Of a stretch of DNA of 32,833 bases, positions 15,591 through 22,948 are shown one piece after another (position 1 is the stretch's first letter; each line of letters opens with the position of its first letter). The notes under the pieces were generated by a model, which did not search any database, was not told the origin of the DNA, and saw nothing but the letters and a program-made list of their open reading frames with translations. Source of the DNA: Erysipelotrichaceae bacterium (GTDB lineage Bacteria > Bacillota_I > Bacilli_A > Erysipelotrichales > Erysipelotrichaceae). The stretch spans positions 1-32,833 of the forward strand of contig JAFZQL010000147.1 of assembly GCA_017620435.1 (NCBI GenBank). Direction: 5' to 3'. Both the position numbers and the translations under genes were made by a program.

Positions 15591-16391
15591 TTAATAAAAG
15601 ATCTTGTTAATGGCATCCTGACACTGCTCAGGCTGACCCAGATAATCATATGCGTCCTTGTTTTCCGCAAACATCTCAAATACCGTCTTTCCTTCCAGAA
15701 GATTGAGTTCCTCGGATGGCTTCACGCCCTTGACTTCCAGTTCCGGCATGATGCCGTAGTTCTGGTTCTTAACCGCTACCAGGACATCGCCCTTTTTCAG
15801 GATATAGTAGCCGAAGCCGTGATGATTCGTGATCGGTTCATAGTGCAAAGGACACGGTACAGCCAGGTTGTAGAAAGCCATCATGTCATCGCCGATATTC
15901 ATCGCACAGTGGGCACAGAAAGCCGGAATAACGATCTTCTCTCCTTGATTGACGACTACCATCCGCATGGATTTCACATTCAGTTCCTCATCCTTCAGGA
16001 AGTTGTCCGCCTCCTGCAGGAAGAACGCAGCCTTGCCATAGATGATCTCATAGATCTCCGCATACGGAAGCACATGACCTTCGTTGAAGCCGTGGTAATG
16101 ACCGGAGTTCTTTCTGACTTCTCCATTCAGATCGCCGGTATTCAGAACGGTAATACCGTTCATCATTCCCTTCTCTTCATAGATCTTCTTTTCTTCTTCC
16201 GAATGATAGACCCCGTTGACAAACACGTAGTTCCAGGATCCGTCGTCTTCTTCAAACGGTTTTCTCAGCAGCGGATTCATGTCGAAACTCTTCTTGAATT
16301 TGACTTCACCGGTAACCATCGATTCATCAAAAACAAGACCGCTGTCCGTAACTTTAAAGTCAAAGTTTTTCGTATGGATCAGTTTTTCCAT
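15591..16391 (-). CDS. Cupin-type glucose-6-phosphate isomerase (archaeal-type GPI family)
   Basis: The 266-residue protein matches the cupin phosphoglucose isomerase family first known from Pyrococcus and Thermococcus. Metal-binding positions are His98 and His100 (SGHYHG), Glu112 (PYAEIYE) and His161 (PAFCAHCAMNIGDD). The distance from the HxH pair to the Glu is about five residues longer than in the Pyrococcus enzyme, with an inserted NEGHVLP. It interconverts glucose 6-phosphate and fructose 6-phosphate and is unrelated in fold to Pgi. It heads the operon with hxlA, hxlB and RPE-like 2, 14 bases upstream of hxlA. AGAAGGG is the ribosome binding site and a TATAAT lies just upstream. Confidence 0.85.
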   Translation of the reverse strand: MEKLIHTKNFDFKVTDSGLVFDESMVTGEVKFKKSFDMNPLLRKPFEEDDGSWNYVFVNGVYHSEEEKKIYEEKGMMNGITVLNTGDLNGEVRKNSGHYHGFNEGHVLPYAEIYEIIYGKAAFFLQEADNFLKDEELNVKSMRMVVVNQGEKIVIPAFCAHCAMNIGDDMMAFYNLAVPCPLHYEPITNHHGFGYYILKKGDVLVAVKNQNYGIMPELEVKGVKPSEELNLLEGKTVFEMFAENKDAYDYLGQPEQCQDAINKIFY

Positions 16392-16415
16392 TTCTATACC
16401 CTTCTTTCTAAAAAC

Positions 16416-16421
16416 ATTATA
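16416..16421 (-). promoter_or_regulatory. -10 element upstream of the GPI-hxlAB operon
   Basis: A perfect TATAAT lies 25 bases before ATG 16391 on the minus strand. No -35 match is seen at 16-18 bases, where the sequence belongs to the terminator of the upstream gene. Confidence 0.45.
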
Positions 16422-16433
16422 CTATGCCAGACT

Positions 16434-16465
16434 AAAAACTCCCCCCTCTGTTTCGGGAGTTTTTT
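16434..16465 (-). terminator. Intrinsic terminator after the diacylglycerol-kinase-like gene
   Basis: An AAAAACTCCC / GGGAGTTTTT stem with an 11-base loop starts one base after the stop codon on the minus strand and ends in T5. It separates the lipid-kinase transcript from the GPI-hxlAB operon. Confidence 0.85.
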
Positions 16466-16466
16466 C

Positions 16467-17378
16467 TTACATTTCCGGTGCGGCGAACCTGACAGCCAGC
16501 GGAACGACTTCTACCGTGAATCTGTTCCTGTAGATGATCTCTCCATCCAGCGAGAACGCAAAGCCTTCCGGCGCTTCCACTTCGACCTTCTTCGCTCTTC
16601 TGTAGATGATGATGTCCTTGAACTTGTCGTTATTCAGATGTTCGCCCTTGGTATAGACGCCGATCAGAGAAACGAAACGCAGTCTGGAGATCGGTTTTAC
16701 CAGACATACTTCCATGTATCCGTCGTTGAGTTCAGCCAGAGGCGCGCATTTGAATGAACCGCCTACATATCTGCCGTTGGACAGCGTACAAAGCAAAGCC
16801 ACACCATCCGGATTCAGCAGTTCTCCATCCGCAGTTACCTTGAACTGATTCTTCATGCTTCTGATGAGAGCTCTGACGATGCCCTTGGTATAGAGATTCT
16901 TTCCGGCATTGCCGCTTTTTTCTCTGCCTTCATTGACAGTGATCGCGACTGTCGTATCGAAACCGAAGTTCACTACGTTGTTACTGTAGCGGTCACCCAC
17001 TTTCAGCAGGTCTATCTTCTCCGCCTTGGCTTTTACGACTCTGTTGATGTCAAAAAACTTCTCAGGGCCTCCGTAGGCCTTCACAAAGTCGTTTCCGCTT
17101 CCGCAGGGATAACAGCTCACCTCCGCATTCTCATGCCCTACAGCCCCGTTAAACACCTCAGAAAGCGTCCCGTCACCGCCGCAGGCAATGAACCTAACCG
17201 TCTCATCAGGATACTTCTCGCAATACTCCCTGACAAACTTTGTCGCATCTTCAACCCCCTGGGTAATGTAGATCTCGCAGCTGTTCTTGACTTCAGAATC
17301 TTCAATCGCCTTTCTGACAGCATACTCGCTGTTGGCTTCCCCGGCATGCGGATTCACCACAAATACGTACTTCATCAT
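16467..17378 (-). CDS. Diacylglycerol kinase catalytic-domain protein (YegS/DagK-like lipid kinase)
   Basis: The 303-residue protein has the DAGK catalytic domain. The N-terminal strand FVVNPHAG is followed by the nucleotide-binding GGDGT at residues 67-71 and GSGNDF at 93-98. A C-terminal beta-rich domain with FSLDGE follows, as in DgkB/YegS. It would phosphorylate diacylglycerol or a related lipid at the membrane. The start uses two adjacent ATGs. Its GGAGGA ribosome binding site is formed by the last two glycine codons of the YhhN-family gene directly upstream, so the two genes are translationally coupled and probably work in the same lipid process. Confidence 0.9.
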   Translation of the reverse strand: MMKYVFVVNPHAGEANSEYAVRKAIEDSEVKNSCEIYITQGVEDATKFVREYCEKYPDETVRFIACGGDGTLSEVFNGAVGHENAEVSCYPCGSGNDFVKAYGGPEKFFDINRVVKAKAEKIDLLKVGDRYSNNVVNFGFDTTVAITVNEGREKSGNAGKNLYTKGIVRALIRSMKNQFKVTADGELLNPDGVALLCTLSNGRYVGGSFKCAPLAELNDGYMEVCLVKPISRLRFVSLIGVYTKGEHLNNDKFKDIIIYRRAKKVEVEAPEGFAFSLDGEIIYRNRFTVEVVPLAVRFAAPEM

Positions 17379-18041
17379 TTATCCTCCCATCATTATGATT
17401 CCAACCGTGATCATCAGTTCTCCAAGCAGGTATGCCAACATCACGGCAAAGTGTTTCTTCGGTATCAGGTTCCGGTTCTTGTGATAACGGACCAGGAAAA
17501 GAATACAGTCGGAAATATAGAACAGCAGCGCACCGAGAAAGGCGGTCAGCGCTCCATGGTTTTTCAGAGTGATCAGCTGCATCAGAGCAAAGACGTTCAT
17601 CGTCGAATTGCACAGCAGATAGAAATACATCAGCGGCAGCATGGCTTTCGGGGTATTGTCTTTCACGGCAAGGACGACCTTGAGACCGACGCTGAAATAC
17701 AGGATGGCAGCCGGGATGACAAGCAGCCACGGAATTCCGGCAAAGCTGATACGGACATAATAGACCGTGATAAAAAACAGATGGCAGAATATGAAGCTGA
17801 TGCCTCCGAACACAAACCACTTGTCTCCTTTCGGTATCAGCAGGACGTCTCCCAGCCAGCTGGTAAACAAAGCCATAAGCAAAGGGACATTGATTCTGTC
17901 CATGGAAAAGACATAGTAAAGAATCAGAAAAATCAATAGAAAAGGCTTGGTGATCTTTCTCTTAGGATCATCTTTCCAGCTGTGATACAGATGGACTGCG
18001 CTGAATACTGCATACAGTCCCAGCATGATCTTATTCAACAT
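17379..18041 (-). CDS. YhhN / TMEM86 family membrane protein (lysoplasmalogenase-like)
   Basis: The 220-residue protein has about eight hydrophobic segments. It shows the conserved acidic motifs of the YhhN family: SWLGDVLLIP around residues 61-70 and YISDCILF near residue 172. Some family members hydrolyse the vinyl-ether bond of lysoplasmalogens. Plasmalogens occur in many anaerobic Bacillota, so this role is plausible. It is directly coupled to the diacylglycerol-kinase-like gene. The ATG at 18041 has no strong ribosome binding site and lies only 14 bases after a TATAAT, so the leader may be very short. Confidence 0.8.
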   Translation of the reverse strand: MLNKIMLGLYAVFSAVHLYHSWKDDPKRKITKPFLLIFLILYYVFSMDRINVPLLMALFTSWLGDVLLIPKGDKWFVFGGISFIFCHLFFITVYYVRISFAGIPWLLVIPAAILYFSVGLKVVLAVKDNTPKAMLPLMYFYLLCNSTMNVFALMQLITLKNHGALTAFLGALLFYISDCILFLVRYHKNRNLIPKKHFAVMLAYLLGELMITVGIIMMGG

Positions 18042-18055
18042 ATTTCTTTATATTC

Positions 18056-18084
18056 ATTATATGACAGGATGGTCCTGTTCTAAA
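18056..18084 (-). promoter_or_regulatory. Promoter of the YhhN-lipid kinase pair with an inverted repeat in the spacer
   Basis: On the minus strand TTTAGA (18079-18084) and TATAAT (18056-18061) are 17 bases apart. The spacer contains a perfect inverted repeat, ACAGGA-CCA-TCCTGT (18064-18078). It has no T-run after it, so it is more likely an operator than a terminator. Confidence 0.6.
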
Positions 18085-18090
18085 CAGTGA

Positions 18091-18654
18091 TCAGCGTTCT
18101 TTCCACTGAAAAGTCCGATAGACATCTCCTTCCAGCGTCTTCCATTGAAAGAGATCGTCTTCAAATGTCATGTAGCCATGCGGTGTACCGTTCTTTGGCA
18201 TGGACACGGATCCCGGATTCATGAAGATCAGGCCGTCTTCTTCCTCGCACAGAGGGACATGGGTATGTCCGTAGAGCAGGATATCGCCGGGCTGCAGGGC
18301 AGGATGTCTGTCTTTGCTGTAGATGTGACCGTGGGTCGCAAAGATCATCCTCTTGCCGACCGGCAGCAGGATGTATTCTGACATGATCGGAAATTCCAGA
18401 ACCATCTGGTCCACTTCCGCTTCACAGTTTCCTCTTACGGAAATAACGATATCCTTTATCCCGTTCAGCAGTTCAATGACCTTCTTCGGCGCATATTCTT
18501 CCGGAAGATCGTTCCTCGGTCCGTGATACAGCAAATCTCCCAGAAGAAGCATCCTGTCTGCTTCTTCTCTGCGACAGGCTTCGATCAGTTTCCCGCACCA
18601 GTATGCGGAACCGTGGATATCTGAGGCGATCAGCCACTTCATTTTCTTTTCCAT
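18091..18654 (-). CDS. YfcE/MJ0936-type metallophosphoesterase
   Basis: The 187-residue protein contains all five motifs of the calcineurin-like YfcE family. These are SDIHG (Asp12, His14), GDLLYHGP (Asp40), RGNCE (Asn76), THGH (His108, His110) and GHTH (His130, His132). They bind two metal ions and hydrolyse phosphodiesters; the natural substrate of YfcE is not settled. The length is normal. The start at ATG 18654 overlaps the stop of the TPM gene by one base (TGATG). A second ATG four codons in (Met5), after GGAAAAG, is a possible alternative start. Confidence 0.92.
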   Translation of the reverse strand: MEKKMKWLIASDIHGSAYWCGKLIEACRREEADRMLLLGDLLYHGPRNDLPEEYAPKKVIELLNGIKDIVISVRGNCEAEVDQMVLEFPIMSEYILLPVGKRMIFATHGHIYSKDRHPALQPGDILLYGHTHVPLCEEEDGLIFMNPGSVSMPKNGTPHGYMTFEDDLFQWKTLEGDVYRTFQWKER

Positions 18655-19430
18655 CAGAAACTGTGGCCTCCTCCGCCGCCTCCGCCGCCGGAAGAACCGC
18701 CTCCGCCGCCTCCGCCGCCTCCGCCGGAATAACCGCCTCCGCCGCCACCGCCGGAAGATTCAATGTGTCTGGATCTCTTGGATTTGACCAGATGACGGCT
18801 CAGGACATTGATGCCCACCGATGAGGTCATGGCTGCCTGTGTTTTTTCATAGGAAACGTTACGGATCTGCTTCCTACCGAAGATCAACACATAGAAGTTG
18901 ATCAGCAGGGCCGAGACCAGTGAGATCAGCAGGTTGGAGATGTGTTTCATCGGCTGGGAGATCTTTCCTCCTTCCAGCAAAGTCAGTGCCTGTTCATAGA
19001 CGTGATAGGCGCATTCGTAGTATTCGCCTCTGGAAGCGTAACGATAGACGTTGTCCGTGATCGTATTGGCATAGGACTTGCTGATGATGCGGTAGATCGC
19101 CCCGTTACAGTGGATCCAGATGTTCCTCTTGCCCATATCCACCACAAACAGGATGCCGCTCTCCGTCCCGAAGAGTTCTCTGTAAAGTCTCTTGGCATAG
19201 GATCCCGTATCCGAATACTGGCTCACGGTAACAAATCCCACGTTGCCGTAACGGGTGATCTTGTTCATTTCCTGCCGAAGCAGTTTCTCTTCGGAATCAC
19301 TCAGCAGGTCTTCGCTGTCATCGATGTAGATCTGATAGCCGCTGTCTGCCTGAAGGTTTCTGGTAAATGTGAAAGACAGGAAGGAAACCATCAGCAGGAT
19401 GATCAGGAATAAACTAAATCTCTTTCGCAC
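18654..19430 (-). CDS. TPM-domain secreted/membrane protein with poly-glycine C-terminus (YgcG-like)
   Basis: The 258-residue protein has an N-terminal signal peptide (residues 1-28). A TPM domain follows at about 36-150, with the DSEDLLSDSEEKLL opening and a GILFVVDMGKRNIWI strand. A transmembrane segment lies near 165-185. The last ~35 residues are almost all glycine with Ser, Tyr and His. Such Gly-rich ends are common in YgcG/TPM proteins. The translation start is GTG 19430, chosen because an AAAGGAGG site lies eight bases upstream. It overlaps the zinc-ribbon gene by 17 bases. TPM proteins have been linked to phosphatase or membrane-repair roles; the function here is not known. Confidence 0.82.
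   Translation of the reverse strand: MRKRFSLFLIILLMVSFLSFTFTRNLQADSGYQIYIDDSEDLLSDSEEKLLRQEMNKITRYGNVGFVTVSQYSDTGSYAKRLYRELFGTESGILFVVDMGKRNIWIHCNGAIYRIISKSYANTITDNVYRYASRGEYYECAYHVYEQALTLLEGGKISQPMKHISNLLISLVSALLINFYVLIFGRKQIRNVSYEKTQAAMTSSVGINVLSRHLVKSKRSRHIESSGGGGGGGYSGGGGGGGGGGSSGGGGGGGGHSF
18662..18758. repeat. GC-rich GGN-codon microsatellite encoding poly-glycine
   Basis: About 97 bases are built almost only of CCG/CCT triplets (GGC, GGA on the coding strand) and encode the glycine tail of the TPM protein. The perfect short repeats could slip during replication and change the tail length in frame. Confidence 0.8.
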
Positions 19431-21042
19431 TGTCGTTTCCTCCTTTTCTGGTATAGAAAGACGGCAGAGGTCTGGTCGATGACTCGTTGAAACGGGTAAT
19501 CAGATCGATCGCCATCAGTGATGCCGCAAACAGGCAGATCAGTCCGCCCAGGTAGTACCACCAGTCCTGAACCGGTTCGGCTGCCGCTACCAGAAAGCTG
19601 TAGACAACGGCTCCGAAAGCGATCAGCGCAAACAGGAAGGACCACTTGTTTTTGAGATGTCTGGATACGGACAGGGTCTTCAGGAAACGGAAGAACTGCA
19701 GGAAGAGGATGAAGAAAGTCATCCCGATCGCTGCGGTCTGAGTTACCAGGATATCGTACATCAGTCCGCTGAAGGCGAAGATGAACAGGAAACCGATGCC
19801 CATGATCGTCAGGACCATGGTGGCGCCGGTATTGATCTTGCCCAGAATGGATTTCGATCTCTTTCTGAGACGTTCTCTTTTTCTTTCCGACATTTCCAGA
19901 TCGTCTTCATCGGAAATCAGATAGCCTTTGTCGAAGACATGGTTCTCCCTATCTCTGATCTCTTTGAGTTCCTTGTAGTAACGGACCGATACGATATAGA
20001 CCAGCAGGGCCGCAAACCAGAGTACGAATCTGGAAGTTACTGTCACAAATAAAGTCAGCAGGACAAACAATGCCACTGTTCCTGCCAGCGTATACAGGAT
20101 GAACTGTCCGACATCGGCAGGCAGATCGATATGAATCTTTCCCGTCTGGCCGTTTACGACCGCATAGGCGACTCGGTTTCCCTTCTTCCAGGTCAAAAAC
20201 CATACCGGCAGAAAAAGCGTATCTTCGTGGTCGTAACGCGCCTGCAGGAGATCCTGACGTTTCTTGCCCATCGGAAGCTTCAGATTGATGATATGTCCGA
20301 CACTGTCTTTGATGTTGCCGATCACCGCTTCCGTGGCATTCTCCAGGACTTCTTCTTCATAGAGTTTCGCATCCACGTTCGGTGCATCCGCATACATGCC
20401 TGCCAGATAGCCCGGTCTATATTCCGTCAGGTCTTTTCTGTTGAAAGGAGCGATGTCTTCCGCGATCGTATCGTCAAAGTTCCGGGAAGCATCGTAAGGA
20501 AGTCCGTAGACTCCCTGATCCCTGATCTCGGCCTGTATCTTGTATTCTTCGTGGTAGTCGTATCCTCCTCTGGTATAGTTGCGATATCCGTCCAGGGTGA
20601 ATTCGTCGTCTCTGAACTTTACCTGATAGAGCCAGTAAGGAATATAGAAAGGACGGAAACGGTCGATGAAGTCCGGATCCTTGAACTCTTTCGGAACATA
20701 GATCTTGTTTTTCAGTTCATTGCTGTAGATCTGCTTGCAGCGGCTTTTGGTGACTCTGAATGGAATGATGTATTTCGGTTTCTTCACACCGGTAAGATTG
20801 GACTCAAGGATCGCTTCCGAACCGCAGTAGCTGCAGTAATCCACCGCCCTGTCGTCACCGGAAATCAGCTGCGCTCCGCAGCTCTTGCAGGTATAAAAAC
20901 GCGCATCTTCAAAAACCAGTTCCTCCGCATCCGCATCGACCTGATACTTGTCGAGATCGAATTCGGAAGAACAGCTCCGGCATTTCAGATTATGGTTCTT
21001 GATGTCGTAGTACAGCGTTCCCGAACAGTTAGGACATTTCAA
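19414..21042 (-). CDS. Zinc-ribbon polytopic membrane protein
   Basis: The 542-residue protein begins with two zinc ribbons: Cys3/Cys6 with Cys21/Cys24, and Cys52/Cys55 with Cys70/Cys73. A large soluble region with many aromatic and acidic residues follows. After residue 310 come about six membrane segments with a charged DLEMSERKRERLRKRSK loop between them. The start is TTG 21042: AAGGAGGT lies eight bases upstream, and the nearby ATG is in another frame. The order ribbon, beta-rich domain and C-terminal helices is seen in uncharacterised Bacillota proteins next to TPM/YgcG genes. It is coupled to the TPM gene by a 17-base overlap. The function is unknown. Confidence 0.8.
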   Translation of the reverse strand: MKCPNCSGTLYYDIKNHNLKCRSCSSEFDLDKYQVDADAEELVFEDARFYTCKSCGAQLISGDDRAVDYCSYCGSEAILESNLTGVKKPKYIIPFRVTKSRCKQIYSNELKNKIYVPKEFKDPDFIDRFRPFYIPYWLYQVKFRDDEFTLDGYRNYTRGGYDYHEEYKIQAEIRDQGVYGLPYDASRNFDDTIAEDIAPFNRKDLTEYRPGYLAGMYADAPNVDAKLYEEEVLENATEAVIGNIKDSVGHIINLKLPMGKKRQDLLQARYDHEDTLFLPVWFLTWKKGNRVAYAVVNGQTGKIHIDLPADVGQFILYTLAGTVALFVLLTLFVTVTSRFVLWFAALLVYIVSVRYYKELKEIRDRENHVFDKGYLISDEDDLEMSERKRERLRKRSKSILGKINTGATMVLTIMGIGFLFIFAFSGLMYDILVTQTAAIGMTFFILFLQFFRFLKTLSVSRHLKNKWSFLFALIAFGAVVYSFLVAAAEPVQDWWYYLGGLICLFAASLMAIDLITRFNESSTRPLPSFYTRKGGNDSAKEI

Positions 21043-21091
21043 TGCCGTACACCTCCTTATCTGTATATTTATTTCAGTATAACAAACATTT

Positions 21092-21634
21092 TTAGATCAA
21101 AGACAAAGCCAGGCAGACAGCTCCGCATCCCAGCATCAGATAGATCGGATTGATCCGGTACTTTCTTAGCAGGAAGAATGAAACAAGAGCCATCACCAGC
21201 AGCAGGAAATCTACTGCACCCTCATGGTACATGGAACTCAGCAGTATCGTCAGGAAAGTCGAAAAGATCATAGCCGTAGCCATACACTTGATGGAAAGGA
21301 TACTTTCATCGATATAGGATACCCGGCGGTATTTCCGATAAACCCAAATCAGGATCAGAGAAATGATAAAGGACGGGATGATACAGCCGATACTGGCAGC
21401 CACAGCCCCCGGAATACCGGCAATCTTCATGCCGATGTAGGTTGCCGAATTGATCAGAATAGGACCCGGCGTAAGTTCATCGATCGCAACCAGGTCGCGG
21501 AATTCCGCGATACTCATCCATCCGTTGATCTCTACGATCTGTTTCTCAATGATCGCCATCGCTCCGTAGGCACCGCCGAAAGACATCGAACCGATCTTCA
21601 TAAAGGACAGGACGATCTGCAGGATCATTTTCAT
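21092..21634 (-). CDS. Chromate transporter, ChrA half-protein (second of pair)
   Basis: The 180-residue membrane protein has the single-domain ChrA (CHR family) pattern. FMKIGSMSFGGAYGAM opens the domain, the PGP motif is in DELTPGPILINSATYIG, and the IPGAVAASIG segment and further helices follow. Short CHR proteins occur as gene pairs that act together as the two halves of a chromate or anion carrier. The ATG at 21634 overlaps the stop of the first half gene in an ATGA junction, with GGAGG upstream. The substrate in this organism is not known; chromate and sulfate are known for the family. Confidence 0.88.
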   Translation of the reverse strand: MKMILQIVLSFMKIGSMSFGGAYGAMAIIEKQIVEINGWMSIAEFRDLVAIDELTPGPILINSATYIGMKIAGIPGAVAASIGCIIPSFIISLILIWVYRKYRRVSYIDESILSIKCMATAMIFSTFLTILLSSMYHEGAVDFLLLVMALVSFFLLRKYRINPIYLMLGCGAVCLALSLI

Positions 21635-22188
21635 TTCCCTGCCTCCTTCCTTTCGACGATGAATGTCTTAATCACGGAAACGGCAATACAAAGCAGCAGC
21701 AGAACAAAGATAGACAGATCCGTATATCTGACGATCAGAAAACAAAGGACGGTCAGAAGCACATGCATCACGACATCTTTCTTCAGTAGATTGCTAAAAA
21801 GGGAAAGGATGACATCCGCCAGCATCGCGCAGACTCCCGCCTGCATGCCCTGCATAAAGATCCGGACATACGGATTGGCGGCAACGGCCTGATAGAAATA
21901 TGTGACGGCGATCATCACCAGGATCGGCGGCAGGATACAGCCCGTGATCGCTGCGACGGATCCCGGAATACCTGCACTCTGATAGCCGATGATGGAAGAA
22001 ATGCTGACGGCAACCGGTCCCGGCGTGCTTTGTGCCAGAGCGATGAAATCGTTCATCTGTTCTTCGGTAAACCATTTGTACCGGTCGACGAAACGGTTCT
22101 TCAAAACGCTCAGGATCGCATAGCCGGAATTGGCAGTCGCACTGACGGAAAAAGTCGTGATAAACAGCAATCTCAGTTTTTCTTTCAT
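21631..22188 (-). CDS. Chromate transporter, ChrA half-protein (first of pair)
   Basis: The 185-residue membrane protein is a second CHR-family half domain, with SVSATANSGYAIL at the front and QSTPGPVAVSISSIIGYQSAG, then IPGSVAAITGCILPP. It lacks the FGGG glycine cluster seen in the partner (here NSGYAIL), as often happens when two short ChrA proteins diverge. It precedes and overlaps the partner by four bases. The ATG at 22188 lies just ten bases after an extended -10 (TGGTATAAT) and has no ribosome binding site, so translation may be leaderless or nearly so. Confidence 0.87.
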   Translation of the reverse strand: MKEKLRLLFITTFSVSATANSGYAILSVLKNRFVDRYKWFTEEQMNDFIALAQSTPGPVAVSISSIIGYQSAGIPGSVAAITGCILPPILVMIAVTYFYQAVAANPYVRIFMQGMQAGVCAMLADVILSLFSNLLKKDVVMHVLLTVLCFLIVRYTDLSIFVLLLLCIAVSVIKTFIVERKEAGK

Positions 22189-22198
22189 ACTTAAATCT

Positions 22199-22207
22199 AT
22201 TATACCA
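22199..22207 (-). promoter_or_regulatory. Extended -10 promoter for the chrA pair
   Basis: TGGTATAAT on the minus strand is a consensus extended -10; no -35 match is present. Only ten bases separate it from ATG 22188, implying a leader of a few bases at most. Confidence 0.5.
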
Positions 22208-22285
22208 AGTAAGCGATCATTCGGGATCTGTCTTTCCTTTTCTGAATACCGGCAACGGATTATAATAAAAGGGGAGAATAAAAAA

Positions 22286-22888
22286 ATGAATCAGAAAATC
22301 AGAGATAGTGTTCTGCATACCTGGGAAACCGAGAGCGAGGAGATCGCCCGTCTGGCAGAAACGGTAGATGAAGAAGCACTGGAAAAGATCGTCGAAAGGA
22401 TCCTGTCCGATCAGGGAAGGATCGTTCTGACGGGCTGCGGCACTTCGGCGATGGCGGCACAGAAGATCGTCCATTCTTTGAGGGTGATCGATATTCCGGC
22501 GCTATATCTGAATCCTTCGGATGCCGTACATGGCGCGCTTGGCGCTGTACAGAAGAACGATACCGTTATTTTTATTTCCAAGGGCGGAAATACCGCGGAA
22601 CTGCTTTCTTTTCTGGATAATGTGAAACAGAAGGAAGCCTATGTCGTTGCGGTCAGCGAGAATGAGGGTTCCAGACTGGCGAAAGAGGCCGATCTCTACC
22701 TGAAAGTCAGGATACTGAGGGAACCAGATCCGTTTGACATGCTGGCGACGGCAAGTACCATGGCTGTCATTGCACTGTTTGATGCCGTCTGTATTGCCGT
22801 AATGGAACAGAAATCCTTCAGCAGGGACAGTTTTGCCCTGAATCATCCCGGCGGAGCGGTGGGAGAGCGTCTGAAAGACCATAAATAG
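22286..22888 (+). CDS. KdsD/GutQ-like SIS sugar-phosphate isomerase without CBS domains
   Basis: The 200-residue protein starts at ATG 22286, 9 bases after GGGGAG; a longer TTG start 52 codons upstream would overlap the opposing chrA gene and lacks a site. It has one SIS domain with GCGTSAMAAQKIVHSLR (residues 50-66), an AVHGALGAV stretch, ISKGGNTAEL, and the arabinose-5-phosphate isomerase marker NHPGGAVGERL at the end. Full-length KdsD adds two CBS domains, absent here. KdsD relatives interconvert D-arabinose 5-phosphate and ribulose 5-phosphate. A Gram-positive has no Kdo pathway, so a catabolic role is more likely. The gene precedes deoC. The TATAAT at 22261 is too close to the ribosome binding site to be a sure promoter. 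Confidence 0.8.
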   Translation: MNQKIRDSVLHTWETESEEIARLAETVDEEALEKIVERILSDQGRIVLTGCGTSAMAAQKIVHSLRVIDIPALYLNPSDAVHGALGAVQKNDTVIFISKGGNTAELLSFLDNVKQKEAYVVAVSENEGSRLAKEADLYLKVRILREPDPFDMLATASTMAVIALFDAVCIAVMEQKSFSRDSFALNHPGGAVGERLKDHK

Positions 22889-22948
22889 AAAAGTCTGCAT
22901 CTTCACATGCAGGCTGTAGTATCATAAAGGTGAATAAGGAGAAAAATC

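Noticed and set aside
15819..16757. 312-residue plus-strand frame across the cupin GPI and lipid kinase
   Set aside because: It spans two real genes and a terminator on the opposite strand; its composition is that of an antisense shadow.
20131..21153. 340-residue open frame on the plus strand opposite the zinc-ribbon gene
   Set aside because: It is the antisense of a gene with clear Cys ribbons, has no ribosome binding site and shows no recognisable domain.
22130..22285. Upstream TTG extension of the KdsD-like SIS gene
   Set aside because: The extra 52 residues overlap the opposing chrA gene and promoter, whereas GGGGAG fits ATG 22286.
22896..22913. CTGCAT/ATGCAG hairpin between the SIS gene and deoC
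   Set aside because: It has a short stem and no T-run, so it is not a convincing terminator; it may be chance.
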